Below, piece by piece: positions 55,913 to 64,000 of a stretch of DNA of 64,000 bases. A program made the translations under genes and the position numbers. The first letter of the stretch is position 1. The number at the start of each line of letters is the position of its first letter. Under the pieces are notes generated by a model. That model saw nothing but the letters and a program-made list of their open reading frames with translations, had not been told where the DNA came from and made no database searches. This stretch comes from Siphonodentalium dalli (lineage: Eukaryota; Mollusca; Scaphopoda; Gadilida; Siphonodentaliidae): the NCBI GenBank assembly GCA_032622095.1, contig CP136069.1, positions 50,700,760-50,764,759 on the forward strand, in the 5' to 3' direction.

Positions 55913-57801
55913 TTACACTGAGTTTAACAATGAAAATGCTTCTATGTTCCCAACTATAAGCCTCCATGGCAGATGCTTGGCCAGTGACCCATCCTCCCAT
56001 CATTTGGACTGGCAATTGCGAATGAAGATGGCCCAATTCTATCTCAACAATGTTGCCAAGAATAGGCACTGCACTTTGGATGTATATTTTTAACAATGAA
56101 AACATGGTAAATATGCTCTGGGGAACATCATGAGATACACGGCCCCCTGTTTCCCAAGGGAAGCCCAGACACCTACAATGGACATGGTGACACCGCCTCT
56201 AAAACAGTGCAATGACATGTACCCTGTCACCCGATGTTTTTATGCAATGGGTTTGGGCACCTGTGTTTCAATTCCTGGCTAACTCCCTGGTGCAAATTTT
56301 CTCAGCAGAAAGGGTTTGGGATTCTTTGCCAAAATAGTTAGAAACATCCCTGATTGAGGTCAGCGGAAGAACAGTAAGGTGAGCTCTAGCAGGGAATGTG
56401 ACAGAGGATAGAAGCAGAAAAATTCAAATATGAAAAGATCAATGCTACTGGTAGGGGTCAATGTCGTAAAGTTTTACACAAAAAAGCACACTTTATTTTG
56501 TTTGCTACACAGAAACACACACCAGTCTTGAATGTCATGTGACAATGGGTCATCGTATATTTATATACAGGAATGTAAATCATCTTATTTTCGGAATGGA
56601 TACGTCATCCTATTGGAGGTCAAAACAGTCAGTAGTTTTTTTTACTATAAAAATGTGAGACCAGTGGATATATATAGTGAAGTTTATTTCAGTTGAGAAA
56701 TTGACTATTGCAACAGATTGCAACAAACAAATTTAAAGCAGATGACAATTATTTCCAGCAGCATTTCAACAACATGAATCTTGCCCAAGACTAGTGTGAA
56801 TACCTGTATACAGAACGGCACATGTTGTGCAATTCTATACAAAATGTTACAACATAAACCCCATCAGCATAAGTGCTAGGAACAGTGACATCCATGGATA
56901 TTTCATGTTCAACAAATGCTACAAATGTTATACTGCACAGTAAAATACTCACAAATATATCAGAATTTCATATAAAAATATTATGAATGTGAGAATGGCA
57001 TCTTGAAAATGGTCTGTAGAAAGATTAGGATATATAATATGAGCTCAACGAAGGCTTTCTTTCGCATTTATTACTCATTTCACCATTTTGTCTAAAATTT
57101 ATATGCTTTATACATTCAATTTAAGATATTTTTTTATCTTCCTACTTGATTTTTTGAGACAATGAAAAAAATTAAAATTAAAAAACCTATTTTTTCTTCC
57201 TCCTACCCTATATTTTAAAATATCCGTAAACCAACAATATATTCAATTAAGATTCAATATTTTTATTTTCCTACCAGAGTTTTGAGATAATGAAAAAAAT
57301 TAAAATTCACAACTTAATTTTTTTTTCTTCATCCTCCTACCTTATATTTTAAAATAATTATCTGTAAACCAAACAAATGGAAATAAAAATGGCCTAAAAC
57401 ATTCTACAACACCAAATCACAAATTCATGATCAACTGGTAAAATTTTTGAAGATTTTCATGAGAACAGGCATACAGATGTAACATTATTTCACTATCCAT
57501 GAATGTTTTGTCCACAGCCCTAACCAACCATTCTTTATGGAATATCAGAATGCTCAAACATCAATGACATTCAGTTATATCTTACCCAGATTAATTTGTC
57601 CATCACCTAGTACGATGTAATAAAAACAGTCAAAGCATTATACATATGCCCCACCCACATATCAATGTCATCAGTAAGATTGACAGATTTGAAATGGTGG
57701 ATAGAAGATGAAACTGAAAATTGTGCAAAACGAAACTAATTTCAGAGTGCAATATGTTAGTATGTATTTGCATATTTGAGTAACATAATCGTGTCATTCA
57801 G
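55913..57801. other. Long stretch without recognised gene or repeat family
   Basis: 56140-56400 contains GATACACGGCCCCCTGTTTC-type sequence of higher GC with no open frame of note. 57120-57360 has a direct duplication (TATTTTTTTATCTTCCTAC / TTTTATTTTCCTACCAGAG). A possible 21-nt micro-exon at 57586-57606 is discussed separately. Confidence 0.5.
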
Positions 57802-58062
57802 ACCTTAGAATATGTTGCCGGACATTTGCAGAATGAGGTCCCCAGAGGGCGAATTTAGTGACGCAAAGCGGACTAGCATCAACAAATTCATTCTCTGGGC
57901 ATGGTATCATCTAATATGGCCAATGGGAGAACTAGATTCAGATTTTAGTTCCCCAGGGGGTGAATTTAGTGATGATAGCCTGCTGTGCGGGGTAGTATCA
58001 CTAAATTAACCTTCTGAGGACCCCAATCTGCAAATGTCCAGCATCATAGACTCAGGCCTGGT
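57802..58062. mobile_element. F1 MITE, diverged
   Basis: GACCTTAGAATATGTTGCCG to CATAGACTCAGGCCTG; both palindromes are eroded. Confidence 0.8.
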
Positions 58063-58666
58063 ATCATTTGACCAATCTGAACATTTTATTACTCAAACTT
58101 TCACTGACTAAGACTTTTCCTGAATAGACTACATGTATAGCTGTGAGATGTACGAAGCTGGTGTATTTTACTCACACATGTATTCATGGCATCAGTTCTG
58201 ATTAAAATCACACTCAAACACTCTGTGTACTGAGTCTGACAAAATTGGCTATTTGTAGTATTACCGTTACTATAAATAAACATTTACAACATCGCGACTA
58301 CTAAATTATTCGATACTAAATGTTGAAATTCTTCATAATATTCAACTCTATTGGACGTGTAAACTCTGAATTTGTAAATACTGTGAAATTAGACATGTGG
58401 CAGAAAAGTTCTTACGCTATTTTTAGCTATTGTGCTAAAGTCTTGGGGATTCCATGTGACTATCGCCTGATTGGTTACATTGCTTTACTGATGATGTTGC
58501 GATTGGCTGGTAATTACGTAATACCTGCTGGTAGTAATGGAACCCCTAGCCAATTTTGTCAGACTCAGTACGTGGAGCGTTTGTTTGTGATTTTAATCAG
58601 AACTGCCATGGCATAAACTCAAGCAATGCACACAGAAGTTTTGCATGTGTATTGTGCCATTGGGCC
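58063..58666. other. Unclassified repeat-like segment
   Basis: 58185-58255 and 58545-58612 are inverted copies of one segment (TGACAAAATTGGC... and CCAATTTTGTCAGACTCAGT), implying an inverted-repeat element. The 98-codon plus-strand frame at 58320-58616 has no recognisable domain. Confidence 0.5.
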
Positions 58667-60943
58667 ATGCCTGAGTTTAGTGTGCCTGTAATTTGCAGAA
58701 TGAGGTCCCCAGAGGATGAATGTAGTGATGCTATCTGCATAGCAGTCTAGCATCAATAAATTCACCATCTGGGGACCTCAATCTGCATGACCTCATCTGC
58801 TATGGGAGACGTAGAGTCGTAGACTCAGATTGAAGTTACCAAATGGTGAATATTGTGATGTATATACCCATTGGGAACCTCGATTATGCAATGTGTCATC
58901 TGCCAATTTGGGTATATAGAGAAACTAAACTAACGAGAGGCCGATCACGATCGGCAGATGTTTAACCCATACCTTGGCGATAGCGACTAGCCATAACTGA
59001 TAATTTGTCAAAGATATGATCACAGGAATTAATCCATATATCAGTACCCAACTTGAAATCAAAAGCTCAAATAATTTGTCTTAAGAAAGGGTTAATGTAT
59101 TTGGGTTGGGGAGGAGTAGTTTTAAATCTCATAACTCTGTCTCTATTCACACAAGGACCTCTCACTGTGAGATCAAATGGTTTAGTGATTTCGGAGGACA
59201 TGTTTAGGAGTTTAAGTTAACTCATTGGAAGCAAAAGTGATAAATCCCTATCTTTGCCACTTTTGACATTCAAAATTTATTATTCACTTCTAAAGAGAAA
59301 TTATAATTGTTGACAAGCCAGACTGCTTAGAACGACATATATGTAGGAGATTCCATCTCGTATTTAAATGGTACTTTAATTACCCCCCCCTTCTCCCCAG
59401 TTATTTGTTTATCAAACATGGACAGATATAAGATCAGATCTGACCTGTGTATTAAATAAGATTAAGTGTTTCATAACAGGGGTGTATGGTTTTCAAAAAT
59501 ATATGTAGTTTATACAATTCAAAAGTATTATCTATATAATGTTATACAGACGTTTATATATGATGGGGATGCTGGCCCCTATGACCACTAAATCGTTCAT
59601 ATAAAAGAAAGTAAGTTAGCCCTTATTTGAATGGTTTCACACATTACAATGTTTTACAAGTAGCTTGGGCACTAAAAGCCACAACCTTCTATGTTAATCT
59701 TCTAAGTGCTCTGTGGCCCCTAAAACAAGTCAGCACTTACAATAGTCATGTATATTTATCTGCCTGTTTCCCATTGCATAGATAAATCATATTGGCTATC
59801 AGCTGTTGTTTTAATTTCAAATTGAAAGCACGTGTCAATTAATCAGTCAATACCAAAATTGATAGAAGTGAATAGTGTGCAAAGATACCCAATAGATATT
59901 AAGAGATATGAGGAAGAGTCCATGTACATTATAGCATGTGTCTATGGAAACCTTGGAAAGGGTTAATTATTTTTGAAGCAAATTAATGGAATTTAGAAGA
60001 CACTTATATAGGTGAGGGGGCCCTTATCTCACACTGTAATGAAATTTCAAGAATAGGAAAAACACCAGTCTTGTGCTGCCATTAATCAATTTGACAGTTA
60101 GAATAAACAAACAGCCAGCCACCAGTGTTGTTTATCTTGCTTGACCCACCAGAGCTCTGTATCATATGTCATCACTCATTTCATAACAGATTTCACTTGG
60201 AATGACAACATCTATAAAAATCCTCTCATATACTCTGGATGTTGGATGATCACATGGTATTTTATTGATATCATTATATTACATGAAACTATTGCAATAA
60301 AATCTTCATATTTTCAAAACAGGATATCACACCTAATTAATCGTATAAAACTAAAATAAATGAAAGCGTCAATATTTTTTTATTATTATTAATTTTTTTT
60401 ATTGTTATTAAAGTTCAAACAAATTTTAATATTTGTACATGTATATGCTAAATTTAGCAAGGAGCTAAATCTAAAAAAAAAAATTAAAAAATTCTTGAAA
60501 AAGGGTCATAACTCCTTTAAAATTAATCGGATCAAACCCATATTCGGACGCAATCTGTATTTTGGGCTGTGAAACTCACATACCAAATTTTTGAGTTTGA
60601 GTTATCGCATTACTCGTAAAGTGTCTACGGCACGACAGACATACGGACAGACGGACGAACGACGAGTGGTCAATCCGGGCAACGACACTATGTTTACCAT
60701 ACTATGGTATGGGTAAACATAAAAATGAAAGAGAATCTATGTGAAGAATTTGAATTTTCTACAGAAATTGATACAGAAATTTTATAATAAAGAAACTTCC
60801 CAGAGAAGATGAGGCCTAAGCAGAATGAGATCCCCAGAGGGTGAATTTAGTGATGGTAGCCCACTATGCGGGATAGCGTCACTAAACTCACCCTCTGGGG
60901 ACCTCATTCTGCAAATGACAGGCACACTAAACTCAGAATTGCA
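58667..60943. mobile_element. F1 MITE split in two by a HINE-like element
   Basis: Left part 58667-58933 ends GAGAAACTAAACTAA; right part 60726-60943 starts GAATCTATGTGAAGAATT. Together they equal the intact F1 at 62203-62656. The gap is filled exactly by the element 58934-60725. Confidence 0.9.
58934..60725 (+). mobile_element. HINE-like element (GTTTACC family), 1.8 kb, nested in F1
   Basis: 5' CGAGAGGCCGATCACGATCG, 3' GTTTACCATACTATGGTATG-GGTAAACATAAAAA; a core unit at about 60502 and a degenerate GGAC tract. The first 240 bp match 36942-37180 closely. Confidence 0.9.
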
Positions 60944-60944
60944 T

Positions 60945-61570
60945 GTATCCATGGCTGACCATACTGTCTGCTATGACATGATTGTTTGATAGATTCATTA
61001 TTTGCTAACATCGGGAGTTATATGTGACCCGCCATATCAAATCCAGTTGTAAGTCGGGATTTTTTTACCCTGTGCCAATGCATTCTCTTATATATGCGAG
61101 TCGACCATAGGTCGCCTCGCATATATAAGAGAATGCATTGGCCTAACAATTTTTTACAATTTTAATAATTTTTTCTTGTATTCTTTAACAATTTCATAAT
61201 TTCACCCATACAGAGCCCCAGACAAACATGAGCAGACGACACTCTTCTATATGCTTCTATATATGTGTGGGGCTCCCTGCAGTGTAATGGATGTTTTTTA
61301 TTTTATGTCCTAAAAATTGTAAGAAACATTTATTTAAAAAAAATGATAAAAAATTGTTAGGCCAATGCATTCTCTTATAAATGCGAGGCGACTCACATAT
61401 ATAAGAGAATGCATTGGCACGGGTAAAAATAATCCTGACTTATGACTGGATTTGATATGGCGGGTCACATATGTCCTCTGCTCAGGATTGCATGTATCCA
61501 CGGCTGGCCATACTGTCTGCTATGACATGATTGTTTGATAGGATCATTATTTGCTAACATCGGGAGTTAT
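60945..61570. mobile_element. Palindromic element with TGTGACCCGCCATATC ends between direct repeats
   Basis: TGTGACCCGCCATATCAAAT (61024) and ATTTGATATGGCGGGTCACA (61450-61469) bound a piece holding the F2/F3-type hairpins. On both sides lies an 85-bp direct repeat with GTCTGCTATGACATGATTGT (about 60960-61022 and 61500-61570). Confidence 0.85.
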
Positions 61571-62202
61571 ATTGACATTGAAATTAACAGTTTTTATTGC
61601 TGAGGCGATGTTTCTGTGGGATCACATTTCATGAAGGCTGATCAATGGCGGAGATAGACACTCTTTTCTTTCAACCCAACCTCAGCTGAACAAGCAATAT
61701 GTATAGTTACATAGACCTTACATCATCAATGAAAATGCCCCTGCATTCTGATCAGTCATGGTGTGCATGCCTATAAGACATTCAACTGATATGGACAGCG
61801 GATCATCCAGGAACACGACATGAGGATACACAGGCTATATCTTGTTGTTACAAAAGAAAGAATGAGTTCTGCATGTGTATATCCCCTTCATACACATGTG
61901 TATAATACACAAGATTTGTACATTTCGCCGCAAGAATTTTTATCAAGCACATAGATTGATATGTTGGTTAGTCATTAGGGCTCTGCAAACAAACAATAAT
62001 CATTTTAAAATTTAATTTGACCATTACGATTTGATTTGATTTAATTTTGAGTGCAACTATAAATTATGAACACCGCTAGCTCATCATTAGTATTTCTAAA
62101 AGGTTGATTTAGGTGAAAATATGTATTCACAGGGCCCTATAAAATAAAAGAATAAATAATACTAGAAAGCTAGCAAGAAGCAGGATATTCCTTATCTCTT
62201 TC
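61571..62202. other. Non-coding; fragment of the 41.6-kb satellite
   Basis: 61875-61935 holds CATACACATGTGTATAATAC and ACAAGATTTGTACATTTCGC, an inverted relative of the 41571-42090 unit. Nothing else recognised. Confidence 0.55.
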
Positions 62203-62656
62203 AAGCCTGAGTTTAGTTTGCCTGTCAATTGCAGAATGAGGTCCCCAGAGGGTGAATTTAGTGATGCTATACCGCACAGTGGGCTAGCATCACCAAATTC
62301 ACCCTCTGTGGACCTCATTTTGCATGGCCTCATCTGCTATGGGAGACGTAGACTCAGATTGAAGTTCCCAAATGGTGAATATTGTGATGTACACCCATTG
62401 GGAACATCGATTATGCAATGTGTCATCTGCCAATTTGGGGATATAGAGAAACTAAACTAAATTAGAAATAGGATCTATGTGAAGAATTTTCTATAGAAAT
62501 TTGATAATAAAGAAACTTTCCAGAGAAGATGAGGCCTAAGCAGAATGAGGTCCCCAGAGGGTGAATTTAGTGATGCTAGCCCACTATGAGGGATAGTGCC
62601 ACTATTTTCACCCTCAGGGGACCTCATTCTGCAAATGACAGGCGCACTAAACTCAT
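62203..62656. mobile_element. F1 MITE, long form, intact
   Basis: AAGCCTGAGTTTAGTTTGCC to GGCGCACTAAACTCATGCTT; complete internal segment GATTGAAGTTCCCAAATGGT to TTCCAGAGAAGATGAGGCCT. Reference copy for the split one at 58667-60943. Confidence 0.92.
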
Positions 62657-62743
62657 GCTTGAGTTGGAAGCAAATATGGCATATTCCAGGACTAATTTTG
62701 TCAGTATTGTTTTAACTCAATGTATGGCCATAAAGTTTGAACT

Positions 62744-63206
62744 TTAACCCTTTCAGTGCCAGGTCCGATTTTTGTATCAACCCATATACCCTGTGCCAAT
62801 GCATTCTCTTATATATGCGAGTCGACCATAGGTCGCCTCGCATATATAAGAGAATGCATTGGCCTAACAAATTTTCATCATTTGTTATTATTTTTTACAA
62901 TATTTTACAATTTTAATAATTTTTTCTTATATTCTTTAACAGACTTATTTTGTAGGTTTAGTGCCAGGGAATCTTACGTTTTTCATGGGCATCAAAATTA
63001 TTACTATGAATACTTGGTAATAGTTTTGAGTTATAACATGCCCCTAAGATTTTAACCAGTTTGTTTTTAAATTCGCTATAGCATGCTTAAGCATACCCAA
63101 ACAAAATTCAAACCAAAAAAAAAAAAATAGAAAATAAAAAAAAGGGCCAATTTTACAGACCGTAAATTAGGGCCGATGAGATCGGCCCCTGGCACTGAAA
63201 GGGTTA
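62744..63206. mobile_element. TTAA-target MITE with GTGCCAGGTCCG ends and one shared inner hairpin
   Basis: TTAACCCTTTCAGTGCCAGG to CCCTGGCACTGAAAGGGTTAA. Inside is the F3-type hairpin CATTCTCTTATATATGCGAG with CGACC/GGTCG tip, then unrelated filler. Confidence 0.9.
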
Positions 63207-64000
63207 ATACATTATTATTACAATCATACATATGTATTCATACTATAAAGGCTTTCTATATGGTGCTCACAGTGGAGAACTTATACTAACAGGAAATGCA
63301 AATGGATTTATTTACGAGATGGTATTAACTCTTTCTTTACTAAATAGATTCTCCCATTCAGTTATAAAAGTATACACTGGAATCATCTATTATTCAATTG
63401 CCAATTTGGAGAGGTGTTCAGGAAAAATGAGCAGACGACAAAGAGACGAAAATATAATAAAGGTGCTGAAAGATACCTCTTCAGTGGTGGGAAATGTTCA
63501 GATAATAAGTTCTATGCTAAATGGACTCTCCAATTCAGTTATAGAAGTATTCAATGGAATAGTCTATTTATTTGGATGGATGATGAGGTAAAACCCTGAA
63601 TATCAACAACGTATTATAATTGCGGGTAATACACGATACCTACGCATAGTGGGTATAAATTCTGATGACTAAAGCGACAAAGAAGCACCACTTCGGATCG
63701 TATCTCCACCATATCTGGCGATCAAGGTTACAAATCATATACCCACACCATTTATACTTAAACTCACGGGCACACCACATCATTTGTGGCACTCTATCCA
63801 ACATGCCCACTACTACTACCCGCACTGAACTAGTTAGTGGGCAGCAACAATATACCAACACTATTGGGAAAACATACCCACAATATACCCGCGTACAACC
63901 ACATGACCTCTTCTGGGTCCATAACGCGCTGACCTCTACCCATTGACCAATCAAATCCACCAACCTGGAGTATAAAAGAACAGGCAAAATCCGCATCTAC
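63207..64000. other. TTAA-MITE fragment, then a compositionally distinct right end
   Basis: 63335-63590 matches the interior of 50993-51244. From about 63640 the sequence is richer in C and CpG, with a TATAAAAG box at 63972-63979. This could be a promoter or the U3 part of an LTR element continuing beyond the window; no second copy is available to test this. Confidence 0.4.

Noticed and set aside
58320-58616. 98-codon plus-strand frame with an ATG
   Set aside because: It partly overlaps an inverted repeat present on the other strand at 58185-58255; no domain, no splice signals.
63640-63996. Opposed 118- and 93-codon frames at the right edge
   Set aside because: Open on both strands with low-complexity codon use; more likely non-coding LTR or promoter-like DNA.

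Overview
The window is animal (invertebrate) nuclear DNA, AT-rich and almost entirely non-coding by length, packed with short palindromic DNA transposons. The best guess is a bivalve mollusc. The reason is a set of pearl-like/HINE elements with ACGG (GGAC) microsatellites and 3' hairpins, a type described from bivalves. No bacterial genes, rRNA, intact tRNA gene or CRISPR array is present.

One host gene runs through about 45 kb of it on the minus strand: a VAV-family Rho/Rac guanine-nucleotide exchange factor. Twelve constitutive exon positions (13 exons, counting one alternative pair) were placed by hand. Every splice phase agrees, and joined they read in VAV order: PH domain (48583-48491, 47331-47222), a degenerate C1 zinc finger (45042-44953, 44171-44140), a proline-rich micro-exon (42811-42788), N-terminal SH3 (39888-39770, 35436-35374), a linker ending in the first Trp of the SH2 domain (two alternative exons, 26427-26300 or 22103-21994), SH2 (16023-15901, 8229-8139, 6542-6458) and C-terminal SH3 (4055-3904). 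The last C-terminal exon must lie left of position 1. No CH, acidic or DH exon could be identified right of 48583.

The introns hold nested mobile elements, placed in families by repeated termini and, where visible, target duplications. F1 is a hAT-type palindromic MITE (8-bp duplications, CAAGCCTTG ends). F2, F3 and relatives are piggyBac-type (TTAA target, CCCTTT ends) and carry a shared inner hairpin. F4 is a TA-target full-length foldback (CAGTAATGCCC). There are also a 996-bp hAT element with a perfect 8-bp duplication, a decayed piggyBac relative keeping the start of a transposase frame, a tRNA-derived SINE and four families of HINE-like elements. Pairs of repeats with and without a nested insertion give natural empty sites.

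The most unusual signal is that two minisatellites in this gene are tandem copies of an exon's last bases plus its own 5' splice site: a 43-bp unit repeated about 24 times at the SH2/SH3 boundary, and a 24-bp unit at the PH/C1 boundary. With the alternative SH2-entry exons, a possibly broken C1 finger and a splice donor part-built by a transposon, the locus looks like one whose splicing has been repeatedly reshaped by repeats.
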